DNA from: Pestalotiopsis fici W106-1
Taxonomy: Eukaryota; Ascomycota; Sordariomycetes; Amphisphaeriales; Sporocadaceae
Assembly: GCF_000516985.1 (NCBI RefSeq)
Contig: NW_006917094.1
Span: forward strand, 2,976,001-3,040,000
Length of the DNA: 64,000 nucleotides
Direction: 5' to 3'
Shown here: one piece after another, positions 13,065-23,359 of the stretch
How positions within the stretch are numbered: position 1 is the stretch's first letter
Layout: every line of letters begins with the position of its first letter
The notes under the pieces: model-generated
Seen by the model: the letters and a program-made list of their open reading frames with translations, nothing else
Database searches by the model: none
What the model was told of the DNA's origin: nothing
Made by a program: the position numbers and the translations under genes

Positions 13065-14806
13065 CAGACCTTTCCTTAGTGGTACTAGAAGCAAAAGGGA
13101 AAAAAAAAATCGTCTCCATTGTGCTAAATTCAGCACTTCAGTTGGTGGATACGGGCTGTGCTCACTGGCCAGCGGTGAGCTTGTGCACTCTCTAGCGCCG
13201 CCAAACAGGGTTCAGGTGGTAGCACGTTTATCGGCAAGCCACCCAGGGCACACCCAGGGGAAAGAGGAACGACGATGGGGAACACGACCGGGGGGTCCCA
13301 GAGCCACTTCCACTTAGCTCGCAGCACGTCGCTAGCACTCTTGCTCCGAATAGGGCAAGGTCTCGTTCTTGGGCCTCTCGAGGCGTCTCGTTTCTGCAAT
13401 TACATCTCGACGCGGACGAGGCCCAAGGAAAATGATAGCGTCTGGTCCTGGGTCCTAGGGGGTCCGGACGACTGAAAATGGAACTCTCAAGGGTTTTTTT
13501 TTTTTTTTTCTTTCCTTCTTCTGATTGTCTTTCATGTATGGGGTAACTGGTACGGAGTACTGTAGTAGTACTAGGTAGGCGCAGGAATCCATCCATCATC
13601 CCACTCATCATTCCCAGGGTAAGCCGTGTGCTTGTCCCTTACCTCTGTTTACCTACCTACCTAACCCACTACATTTCCTATTTCTCCTTGTCACCTGGCG
13701 AGTTGAAGGGCGAGAGGAGCTTGCATCTATTTACGACTACTACGACTACAATCAAAATCCTTCTCTTTGCGAACCACGTGAATCGCTCATCTGAATCCTG
13801 GTCTGACTGTTCTATCGAGCAGCCAACCAGCAGACACGGCATTCTCTTTTTCTTTTTCCCTTCCCCTCGCTCGTTGGCATCCTTTCCACCTTGGATCCTT
13901 CTTGAAATCGCCGTTCTCAGTCGACGAGGGTAACAAACATCGTCGCCCTTCTTTCCCACCACCATAACTTCTCGAGTTCAGCCCCATCTGGCCTTGAGGA
14001 TTACGCTCTTCGCCTTTGGCTTCTGCTCACAAGTGACTTTCGGTCATCTGCCACTCGTTTATATTACAAAACTTGCCATTCCTCAGTGACCCAAGGGGAA
14101 TCTGATCAAGGTCTTATTGGAGCGTTCAGCCTTGGGGGTAAGCAGCAAGACGCGAAACTCGTGTCAAATCTCTCAGCGTATTACATTTGGCGCCACGCCA
14201 TCTCATCCCTCGATCCGCCGAAAGCTCAGCTATGTCTCTCTCCCTCGAACGACATTGAATGGTCTCAGAATAAAGGGCGGCAATACAGACAACAACACTT
14301 GGACCATTTACTCGGGCAAGGCTGCGATAGTTGTGTAGCTAGAAAGCTTTCGTGACTGGTACGACTTTCGATTGAAATACTACCTCCTCCACCACAGCCA
14401 CGCATTCACACACAAGCCCCGAGTAATACAGACGGTCTGTTGCAGCCTTTGTTGGCCATATATTTAACAAGAACCCATTGCATCGGTCTAGTCTGGGTCC
14501 CACTGTGCGACTTTGACGGGGCGGCATACGCGTACGACAGGGAGGGGCATTTCGATATTGCGACCTTGAAAGACGTTAGACAACTTGCGAGCTCCGAGCT
14601 TGCCAGACTTATACCAATAATCACTGAAGCAAGGAAGAATCACTGAACCCTGCTTGCGGCGCTGTGCCGATCGACAATTGGGGCAATTTCCGTGTTTCAC
14701 GGGATATTCGCCGTGGTTTGGACATAGGGGTTGAGACGGCTAGGCCAGCGCCCCGGAAGATCGCAGCTCGATTCGCTCGACGCTTCGGCGGCAACATTTT
14801 TGCGCC

Positions 14807-17185
14807 ATGGCTGCGACTGCCGGATTCCCGATGTACCTGCATCAAGATGAGACGTCAATGCTGAATCTTTCAGATTCGGAAGACGAAAGTGCGCCCCCAA
14901 CTCCCCGGGAGCCACTTCGTTCCCCGGAAACTTCTAGGGCAACATCCAGGGCTGACTCGTTGGACGACTGGGATGAGGAAGAGGCCAGGCGGAAGAAGAC
15001 ACAAGATGCCGCTGCCAACGTGCCTCTCCACCCAATCGCCGCCATGCAGTCAGCCTTTGCCGAGTCTCTAGCCGAAGCTACTGCCAACCCGCCCGTGCCA
15101 AAGCCTAAGTTAAGGTTTGGCGATGCTAGGGAACGTCGGGCACGACTGTTGGAGACTGATGTGGACGACGAGCTTTACAGCGACCTGTGGCGATACCGTC
15201 CCGGACAGACCCACCACGAGCTATTTAAGTTGATGGCACAAATTTCCTTTGGCGTCTATCTTCTGCTGAATGGGATAGCGAATAGCAACGTGCAGGTCGT
15301 GAATATTTTGCAAGGTCATATCGACGAGGTTGACGAATTCTTGGAAATTACAATGGAGGATGTCAAGATGGCCACCGAGGACATCCAGGAACGTATTGAC
15401 TTCCTGAAGCTGCCCATGCAAAACATAACCACATTCGAGAAGATGCTGGAAGATCGCGCCTTCAGATTGCAAATTGTCACGGGCAATGAGAAGATTGAGC
15501 ACATTGTCAACAGGACAGCCGCAGCTTTAGAGGCCAGTGTGAAGGATGTGGAAGAAGGTTTGAAGTCGACCGACGAGTTTGCCGCATACCTAAATAGACA
15601 GGAGCACCAACCCTGGAAAGCGTCCAGACCAGACGTGATTGACATCTTCGAGGCCATGAAAGGCAACGCCGAGGGCTGGAGCAAGGCGTTTGTCGAGCTT
15701 CAGGAGAACGCTGCAATCCTGGATACTCTCCTCATCAAACTGGGGCAGACGGTGGCCGATATGGATCGCAGGGCCGGCGAGGTGAGCAGGCGGACAACAG
15801 TGAGCCCCATGAGTGGCGCCTTTGAGCTTTCACTGAGAGCCAGTGCCCTGATGCCTCTGCAGTTCAGCGTTCCCTTCTCGCCCCAGCAAGCAACGGCCCC
15901 GGATGCTTCTTCTCGCCACTCGGTGCTCAGTCCACAGTCCTCGAGAAAGTCTTCCCAGAGATCGTCGTCCAGCCGGGCCCATTCGGCATCCTTTTCTTCT
16001 TCCCGGACAAACTCTCTACGTACTGCGACAAGGAGCCCATCTGAGGACTCGGTACTCTCATCCCCCAATGTGAGAGACACGATGCCAGACTTTCAGTTCA
16101 AACCTTTGCAATTGCGGCGTTATTCAGCTCCCAGGAAAGCGCCCATCCTGGAGATTGAGACAGCAGTTGTGATGGAAGAGGAGAAGGAGAAGGAGACTCC
16201 CAGACCAAGTCCCATCGAGGAAGAGGGGCTGTATATTCTTCAGCCACGTACTTATACTCCACAACCGCCTGAGCCGGCCCCATCACCACTAATCCAGCGA
16301 CCACCATCTCCGAGATTGCCAGACTCCACTTATGTCCCGCAACAACTCTCAGCGACTCCACGGCAGATGAGGACAGCCTCTCCGAGCCAACAGAGCCTGC
16401 AGAGACCAGCTTCGCCGCCGAGGCCAACGTCAGCACGTCAGGCGAGACCAATCACCCCACCACAGGATTGGCAAATCTCAAAACAAGACTGGCCAAACTC
16501 TTCAAGCCAGGAGTGGCCGACATCTCCACAGCATGATGAAGCCCTCCCCAAGAGGACGTCTCTGCGGCAGAGACTATCGTTGAAAGGCAGTCACCCACCC
16601 GAGGCCATTCAAGTCCCTCCACGGAATTTAAATCGGCCAAAGTACCAATCCCCTCGTGTGCAATATGCCCAGCAGGTGCAAGGACCCGACTCGGCGTACG
16701 CGTCAGATGTGGACACTCGACCTCCCTTGAACCCCCTTGCGGATGCTCTGCAAGAGTTTCCTTCACCTCCTGTATTCATCAATAACACTGTACCGTCGCC
16801 TCTCAGTGATCAACAATTTTTTCGGCCTGTACAAGCCAGTCCTCATTCACCTCTGCAGCGACCGTGGACGTCGGGCCCTATTGCTGTTCCTCGGCCTCAT
16901 ACGTCAGCTACTCAGTATCAGCACACGGGTTATTTGAGAAACCAGCCGTCAGCCATGGGTATGAGTACGCTTAGCAACGTCACCAATATGGACTCGGAGG
17001 GAGGCAAGACGCTCAAGAAGAAGCGCAGCGCTTTCGGCTGGCTGAAGAAGGCGTTCTCGCTTGACGAAGAGGAGCGTGCTGCTTTTGAGGCCAAGAAGAG
17101 GCAACAGGCTGCTGGCCCGTACTATGAAGGACGAAGCCCCAAATTTTTGGATGGCAGGAGAATAGATGGATACGGACGCTACTAG
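14807..17185 (+). CDS. Fungal protein of unknown function with helical core, disordered middle and basic C-terminal helix
   Basis: Intronless 792-aa ORF with strongly protein-like composition. Seen: residues 1-60 are acidic and Ser/Pro-rich (SDSEDESAPPTPREP, SLDDWDEEEARRKK). About 135-330 is a mainly helical region with heptad-like spacing (EFLEITMEDVKMATEDIQER), possibly a coiled coil. About 330-720 is Ser/Pro/Gln-rich and probably disordered, with repeated TPPQ/SPxx segments that could be phosphorylated. The last 57 residues contain a compact motif, KKKRSAFGWLKKAFSLDEEE, then a short basic tail. No membrane segment or enzyme motif is present. Mixed coiled-coil, disorder and basic amphipathic tail suggest a cortical or scaffold role, but that is only a guess. 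The start is supported by composition and by ATG in a clean context. Confidence 0.85.
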   Translation: MAATAGFPMYLHQDETSMLNLSDSEDESAPPTPREPLRSPETSRATSRADSLDDWDEEEARRKKTQDAAANVPLHPIAAMQSAFAESLAEATANPPVPKPKLRFGDARERRARLLETDVDDELYSDLWRYRPGQTHHELFKLMAQISFGVYLLLNGIANSNVQVVNILQGHIDEVDEFLEITMEDVKMATEDIQERIDFLKLPMQNITTFEKMLEDRAFRLQIVTGNEKIEHIVNRTAAALEASVKDVEEGLKSTDEFAAYLNRQEHQPWKASRPDVIDIFEAMKGNAEGWSKAFVELQENAAILDTLLIKLGQTVADMDRRAGEVSRRTTVSPMSGAFELSLRASALMPLQFSVPFSPQQATAPDASSRHSVLSPQSSRKSSQRSSSSRAHSASFSSSRTNSLRTATRSPSEDSVLSSPNVRDTMPDFQFKPLQLRRYSAPRKAPILEIETAVVMEEEKEKETPRPSPIEEEGLYILQPRTYTPQPPEPAPSPLIQRPPSPRLPDSTYVPQQLSATPRQMRTASPSQQSLQRPASPPRPTSARQARPITPPQDWQISKQDWPNSSSQEWPTSPQHDEALPKRTSLRQRLSLKGSHPPEAIQVPPRNLNRPKYQSPRVQYAQQVQGPDSAYASDVDTRPPLNPLADALQEFPSPPVFINNTVPSPLSDQQFFRPVQASPHSPLQRPWTSGPIAVPRPHTSATQYQHTGYLRNQPSAMGMSTLSNVTNMDSEGGKTLKKKRSAFGWLKKAFSLDEEERAAFEAKKRQQAAGPYYEGRSPKFLDGRRIDGYGRY

Positions 17186-17835
17186 GGAGGCTTTTGTCAG
17201 ACGGCATGCATGTCTCCCACAGACATACCCTCAACACAAACCGCCAAACATCCCGATTAGTTGTGACGACCACAGTTGAAAACAGAAACGAAGCCCGCAA
17301 TTGGATAAATTTGGGCACAGAGCGAGCGCTTGACTTGAAAATTCATTTCGATACCCCTTTGCGCGAAGCGACGAGTCTTGGCAGCAATCTTCTCATAATA
17401 CCAGCCAAGAAACAACCCGTTCTTTTGAAAACAAAATAAAGAGAAACCACCAACCAATGTCCAGGATAGAGCTTGGGATTGTTGGTCAATTCTAAGGATA
17501 TCTGCGTTTGGTATTGTTTGATCTGACATTTACGACGCGTGAAACGTTGGATGGTAGTGGATGGCACGTGCAACGAACTATGGCCTGAAAGATTTGACCG
17601 ATTTGAAAGAAGAATCGGCGTTATTCTGGATTTCAAGCATGGAGTTTAGCGATGTGATTATTTACCCAGGTAGACATGGTCTCACTACTCGGATCTACAA
17701 CAGATCTCGTACTTATTTGTTAATAACTAAATTCTTGCCAAAACATTCGACAGCTGTCACATCAAGAGGGAACAAACATGATTGAACATGCACGGACAAT
17801 TTTGCTCATAAAAATTCTGATGTCTTCTGTCTAGT
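17186..17835. other. Convergent 3' intergenic region
   Basis: Holds the 3' ends of the 792-aa gene (plus) and the F-box gene (minus). Nothing coding is recognised. Confidence 0.5.
17435..17440 (+). terminator. Possible AATAAA polyadenylation signal of the 792-aa gene
   Basis: AATAAA lies about 250 nt after the stop codon on the same strand. Fungal signals are loose, so this is weak evidence. Confidence 0.3.
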
Positions 17836-19464
17836 CTACTCGCCTGTGACGCCGTAGCTCTTGACACGACTGAAATAAAATGGCTTGTCGTTCTTCAGAT
17901 TGAAGTCTCCCCAGTCATCAGTCAATTTATTGTATAGACCAAACGCTTTCCATGTCAATTTGTTGTTCTTGGTCTTGCCGGCACTTTTCATGCTGAGCTC
18001 CATGCGGTAGGTGTACTTTGGGTGGGCGCCCTCGGTCTCGACAAAGAGGTCGCCTTCGGCCGCGGCCAGAGGGATGTCGGGGTTGTCAATCGACGACGAG
18101 AGCCGCCACCGGCCCTTGAGCGCATTGGACATGATGGATGAAGGTAAATGAGAGGCGGCCTTGTTTTCGTGCTGGCGCACGTGGGCCTTGGTCAGATGAT
18201 GCACCACGTCGACGGGTTCGTTGGTGGTCAACAGGCTAATGACGGTGCCGTCGCGGAAGAAGCGCAGGTAGCGGTAATAGGTCACAATGTGCACGGGGCT
18301 GTTCCAGGTAATGTGGTTGCTCGAGGCCAGACCGGTGCGGATGTAGTTGACGGTGCTAATGTAGCAGCCGTTGAATCGGATCCGCGGCCGCTGGCGAAAC
18401 ATGCGCTGCCAAGAAGGGTAGACGCCGGCGTCATAGAGCTCGTGCGTGGTGCTCTCGGCATCCTCGGCGCGCCGCTGGGAGAGCTCGGCCATGGAAAAGA
18501 TGTCCTCTTCGGCCAGTTCCAGCTGCGGGTCGAGCTCCTCCCACGCGATGCCGCGTTGCCAGTGATAGACCATGCCGCCAAAGCCAAACTCGGACCCTAG
18601 ACAGACCCGCCGCCAAACCTGGTTCTCGGTGGCCACGAGGTAGGCAAATTGTTTACAGACGAGGGAGAGCCGGACAAAGTCGGCAACGTCTAAAACGGCA
18701 ACATCACGCAGTATATGCACCAGAATTTCATCGGGCAGCTCGGATATGGGGCACGGGGGCGGCGGCATGCCTTCCACGGCCGGAGGTGCACCCTGTAGAC
18801 TCAGCCCGGCAAAGCTGGCAAGGAGGTCTGGCAGTGATAATGAGACGGGGGCGCTTTCTTGTGAATGGTGGGCCGTGTTGGGCACCGTGGCGGCGGCGTT
18901 GGAGGGATTGGTAGTATCACCGCCAACGGAATGTGTTGCTGCTCCAGCTGACGGTTGCTGCTGCTGCTTCTTCTTCCAGACACCAGGAAAGTGCTTCTCA
19001 CGATAGGTCCGGTCGACGCGGTTGTCCAGACGATAGGCCTGGCGGTAGAGGTGAAGACTGTCGCCCAGCTTGCCCGAGGTCTCCTTGTCGACGGCCTTTT
19101 CATAGAACTCCAGGGCCGTCTCTGGCTCCTTGTCCGCCGCTGGGGCATGCTCAAGAGACGACTGCACAGTCTTGCCTTTGGCGGGATCATCGTCAAAGGC
19201 CATGGTGCGGACATGCTCGTCTTCGGCGTCATGATGATGGGCGACATCATCGCGCGTTGGCAGTCTCTTTTGATTTTGGTCATATTGTCTCCGAGAGGGC
19301 CCCGCGGATGATGATGATGATGCTACCGATGAAGCCTTTAATGTGCTTGCTTGAGAGTCTGCTGATGCCTTCTTGTTCCGTGCCGAGACTTCAGCACGCC
19401 ATTTCTCTCGGAAACTGTCTAATTCAGACTGGACTTGTTCTGATGGCTGCTCCATTGCTGACAA
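17836..19464 (-). CDS. pof7: F-box protein of the FBXO9/Hrt3/Pof7 type, SCF substrate adaptor
   Basis: Single-exon 542-aa protein. Seen: residues 1-110 polar and low complexity; a TPR-like helical pair at about 116-152 (ALEFYEKAVDKETSGKLGDS onward); F-box at about 239-287 (SELPDEILVHILRDV ... VWRRVC). A conserved C-terminal domain follows, with RIRFNGCYISTVNYIRTG, YYRYLRFFRDGTVISLLT and a final FYFSRVKSYGV. This order (TPR-like, F-box, conserved tail) is that of human FBXO9, yeast Hrt3 and fission-yeast Pof7. Known role: the F-box binds Skp1 in an SCF ubiquitin ligase while the rest recruits substrates. A run of GAT/CAT triplets near the 5' end encodes a Ser tract. The gene is convergent with the 792-aa gene. 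Confidence 0.88.
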   Translation of the reverse strand: MSAMEQPSEQVQSELDSFREKWRAEVSARNKKASADSQASTLKASSVASSSSSAGPSRRQYDQNQKRLPTRDDVAHHHDAEDEHVRTMAFDDDPAKGKTVQSSLEHAPAADKEPETALEFYEKAVDKETSGKLGDSLHLYRQAYRLDNRVDRTYREKHFPGVWKKKQQQQPSAGAATHSVGGDTTNPSNAAATVPNTAHHSQESAPVSLSLPDLLASFAGLSLQGAPPAVEGMPPPPCPISELPDEILVHILRDVAVLDVADFVRLSLVCKQFAYLVATENQVWRRVCLGSEFGFGGMVYHWQRGIAWEELDPQLELAEEDIFSMAELSQRRAEDAESTTHELYDAGVYPSWQRMFRQRPRIRFNGCYISTVNYIRTGLASSNHITWNSPVHIVTYYRYLRFFRDGTVISLLTTNEPVDVVHHLTKAHVRQHENKAASHLPSSIMSNALKGRWRLSSSIDNPDIPLAAAEGDLFVETEGAHPKYTYRMELSMKSAGKTKNNKLTWKAFGLYNKLTDDWGDFNLKNDKPFYFSRVKSYGVTGE

Positions 19465-22036
19465 ATTGAGGGGAATCTAGTCCAAAGTAAAGAGGATGGA
19501 TTGATTTGGTTAGGAGAGAGATTGAGATCACAGATTGATGATGAAAGACATTTAAAAGACCATCTTACAAGGGGCAATATGTATCTGTTCTTCCAGGGAT
19601 TGCAACCTCAATGTGGTTTTATGCCTTTATGCCCACCCACTTGCACTAGTGAGGGTGGTTGTTAACCGGATACTTTCATTGCTCACTCAGCCTGCAGAGT
19701 CACCCGGCGAGATGCCAATGTCGTTATCGTTATCAGTGCCTCTCCACAGTGCTGAGAAACCAGCGCTGATTGGCTGTGCGGGTCATGACGTTACTATTGA
19801 TAGTGGACAAACAGTGAGATGGCTCGCCTAGGCGGCAGCATTACCTAAATTCCACCGTAAAGGAGACTGGTGAGTCCCCCTCCAAAGCGCCTCCTGATTC
19901 ATTGTAGCAAAGGTGTTGTAAGCAGAGATGGTCTGCCNNNNNNNNNNNNNNNNNNNNNNNNNNNNNNNNNNNNNNNNNNNNNNNNNNNNNNNNNNNNNNN
20001 NNNNNNNNNNNNNNNNNNNNNNNNNNNNNNNNNNNNNAAAGAAAAAGAAAAAGCTGTAGCCTCGACTCATATCAGCATTTCGCATTATTGCTAATCGATC
20101 GCCTTCTTAGCCAAGAGTGATACTTTAGACCGAATGATGGTGAAATCCACTTTGAAGATAGTGGGCCCAGCTTATTTTGGTATGATGTCTTGCTTCAAGT
20201 ACATCCGGGATACCAGCAGGATCCGAAGTTTGATGGCTATAGCAAAATGAGGGAGGCGGAGGCTTTTGTCTTTCCAAACATTAATACTGCATCTTTGGTT
20301 CAGTATCAAGCGTGCTATTGCCGTTATCTCGTGGTCAAATAAGTCAATATATTATTATCCTTAACCAGTCACCCCGTAAGGATGGATGCCCAACAGGGAG
20401 CTGCGGTCGAGACAATGGGAAACAGAAGAGAGAATATTTCCATGTCTGAGGATGCTTGACCTTGTGGCAGAAATAATCCTGGCGCAACATGTAATATGAT
20501 TAATGTACTAATCGTATTTCAAAGGATAGAATAACAAAACCCAATAATATCAAAAGTCAAAACCTCCTTAGATAAAGCCATAGAAAGTCTCTCGGGTTCA
20601 CAGAGCCCAGCATAAGTGTAGCTGAGCCCATGATCACGGTTGTCAATCAGATCAGCAATAGTTCTCGTCGTATTCCACACCCCGGATCCAACTTATATCT
20701 TGCCCCTCACAAGAAGACAGAGGGCGAACCACAACGCAATATAAAAAGCCGACGTGGCACTCATGATGACAAAGTTTCGGTGCTAGATGGTGTAAGAGAC
20801 AATGATCTGATGAGAGTAATGCTAAATACTCCTTCGACGTGTAAAACATGACACAATATATATTTGCAGTCTATGTTATCGAATATTTGTATCCACAACT
20901 CTGCCATACTGCAGAATCACGTATATCCAAGGCCAGATCGAATAGTTCCGAAGATCACTGACATCGTGTTGACAGGCAGACCCGCAAGTACTACTCGCAA
21001 GCCTGACTGTGCTGTCCTACAACAAACACGACCCCTGACAAGAAATAAAAACTTCTAGAAAACTATTGGTGCCCTGAATGGGAGTATCCCGCGTCTATTG
21101 CAGTCAGGGGAGAGAACAAGTGCCGAGCTTAATCCTACCCAGGACGGAGCTGGGCAAACGTGACCGCTCGGCCCGAAATTGTCGCCGAATGGCCGAAATA
21201 TAGCACAATGGATACAAACTGCCTATCCACCCTGCAGGACGACTACGGAATAATCTAGTATCTTGTCAGTCTCCCAAAGAATCGCAAGCCATCTAGAACA
21301 TTTTATCTACAGCTTTAGGGCAATTGCTTAGGTAGGTAGTCGGAGTTTGACTCGGAAACTTTTTCGACCAGGCTTATTATGTATTGAAGACGGCGCTATC
21401 GTAACTCACTCCGGCATTCTATGGCTTTATGGCACGACTCCAATAGTTACTTCGGAATGAGACATAGGTTTTTCAACATTTCGAAATAAATATTTCCAAA
21501 TAAAATCAATAAATTATACTAAATAATTAAACTTCTATATCTTGACATCTTTTTGAGAATCAGTCGGCTTTGTATTTTCTGGAAGAGATGGATTTGAGCT
21601 TTAGATTTGCTGTGGAGACTGTACAGGGATTAAAAGTGTATATAGCTGACCCACAAGTCCATGAGTTGGGTCCGCAGACTTACATGTAATGCCTGGAATT
21701 AGTTTGGCCAATTTTGCGAGATAAAAAAAGAAAAAGAAACACAAACAATGTGTTGTCTAGCCCGGGCTGAAATCTTTGTAGCCCTACTCCATTGCCTATA
21801 TCCTCTGGAATACCTACCTGGCTTGGTGCCTAATGCCTTTCTCGCCATCACTGAACGACCCTTGACCCGTTACCGGCCAAAAAGTGTTTACGCCAGGCAC
21901 ACTTCCCCCTCCGTTCCCTCCCAATTTTGGTACGTAACTTGCACGACTTGGCTCGGGTGCCGAACATTGAAGATCATGGCGACGAGCAGCATCAGAGCGG
22001 CATCCAAGCAGTATAGGTAGGCTTCAGACGTCTGCA
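19465..22036. other. AT-richer intergenic segment containing an assembly gap
   Basis: Includes the F-box promoter, the 100-N gap and about 2 kb of AT-rich sequence, most marked around 21480-21540. No intact gene is recognised. A 90-codon frame at 21748-22020 precedes the pseudogene but shows no clear homology. Confidence 0.45.
19938..20037. other. Assembly gap (100 N)
   Basis: Exactly 100 N, the conventional size for a gap of unknown length. The right edge is A-rich (AAAGAAAAAGAAAAAG), which may have stopped assembly. Confidence 0.98.
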
Positions 22037-22669
22037 GGCCGCTCGTTTCGCCGGCAGCGAACTCGGCAACTCTAAAGATTGACTGGACTATGATCAGGAG
22101 ATGGAGGCAACGGTGTCATTACGTTTGGAGCAGGCTACAGCAACTCGACGGAATGGGCCATTCCCGCCATGAGGACCAGCGGAAGCCTCACGATTGGCGA
22201 AAGGGTCTTGACCGTGGCTCCGGAGCAGTCCTTTGGCTGGTACGATCGCCAAGCTGGCTTCGGCGCCCCGGCCAACTGGACTTGGTTTCAGCTGCATTTC
22301 CTGGGCTCTCTGATCAAGGCCAGCATCTGGGCCTGTGACTTGGTAGCTCCCGCAGCGCCAATCACGAACTGATTTGCCACCGTCCGCGTTGGGGAAGAAT
22401 CGCAGTTTGTTCTGGATTACAATCTCAAGGCCGACTGGGAAAACACGTGGACTTCGTACAAGACCAACATCACGTATTCGCAAAGTTGGCAGCTCGTGTT
22501 CGAGAACGGAGATCGTTTGGAGGTAGAGTCGCTGCGACCATATCAAGAAACATACGGTCCAAACGCCATTGGGGACAGCGTGTATGCTGGCACCATATTG
22601 GATCGCGGTTCCTTCTTCGGGCAGAGGACTACCTATGGTTTGGTTGAGATGATTACAATCTCTGCTTAG
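22037..22669 (+). pseudogene. Decayed AttH/CrtC-like (lipocalin-like hydratase) gene fragment
   Basis: A conceptual translation in the frame of 22169 contains a clear protein block: GNGVITFGAGYSNSTEW, SFGWYDRQ, NWTWFQLHF, then after a stop FATVRVGEESQFVLDYNL and a C-terminus ending LVEMITISA at 22667-22669. The WYDRQ...WTWFQL pattern resembles the AttH/CrtC family (bacterial AttH, hydroxyneurosporene synthase, fungal kievitone hydratase and Diels-Alderase relatives). Damage seen: an in-frame TGA at 22370-22372, where a CGA (Arg) codon is likely ancestral, and a frame break around 22078-22093. The N-terminal half was not found upstream. Family placement is from motif memory and is moderate. 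It lies 690 nt upstream of a Zn2Cys6 regulator, which would suit a former specialised-metabolism locus. Confidence 0.65.
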
Positions 22670-23359
22670 AACTTGCGTGTGTATCTAGAAATGCCAGGTT
22701 TTGCATCACGATACAATTTACTTTCACGGGAATTTTAGACGGGAGATCACATTGATCAACCCTGCCTGACCTTTGGCTATCCAGTGTTATAATATCTTAG
22801 AAACCCCAGAAAATCAATTCTTGAATCATACAATACCCCTTGATATACCTGACTGTACTCTTATAATGATACAACTGAGAATTTTCACTTGGTTTCATTG
22901 ATAGAAGAACGATATTGATATTATAGTGGCTATATAAAGATGAATCATCAAAGTAGACATGGGCATGTTTCCATGCACTACGGCCTAAGTACAGAGTATA
23001 TCACAATCTATCAGCCAGTAGACCTTTTACAGAGCATGTGCGGGCATCAATGCCGTTTCTTTAGCGCGCCCCGTTAGGCCCCCTGGAGTAGCAGATCTAG
23101 ATGCGGAGCCATACATTAGACTCACAGCCACCCACCCCAAGGGGTCTGCGGTCAGGCTTATAATAATGTTCCTGACCTGCCCCCATTGAAACCCTGACCA
23201 AAAATCCCCCCACTGGGCTGGCAGACGTAGAGACAGCTACAACACCACGACTGATCACGACGGCGAAATCCATACTGGAAAAAGCGAACACAAGTATTGG
23301 AGAGTCCTCGCATCTCTTGCTTCCAGTTTCGGCATTCAGTTCAGTTTGCCCCTTTCTCA
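22670..23359. other. Intergenic, promoter of the Zn2Cys6 gene
   Basis: No coding sequence recognised. AT-rich in its first half, more GC-rich close to the downstream start codon. Confidence 0.45.

Larger units (their letters stand above)
7997..14806. other. Large gene-free divergent intergenic interval
   Basis: 6.8 kb between two divergently transcribed genes. I found no frame with recognisable protein features. It contains simple repeats (GT near 8501-8513 and 8998-9013, GAGT at 8931-8954), homopolymers (T21 at 10458-10478, A24 at 12777-12800, T16 at 13494-13509) and copies of TACTCCGTA. From about 13.6 kb the plus strand is rich in pyrimidine blocks and looks like the promoter and leader of the 792-aa gene. 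Short frames at 14086-14646 would be upstream ORFs if the transcript starts that early. Confidence 0.5.

Noticed and set aside
21748..22020. 90-codon ORF before the AttH/CrtC-like pseudogene as its missing N-terminus
   Set aside because: Its translation does not resemble the N-terminal half of that family in any frame I tried.
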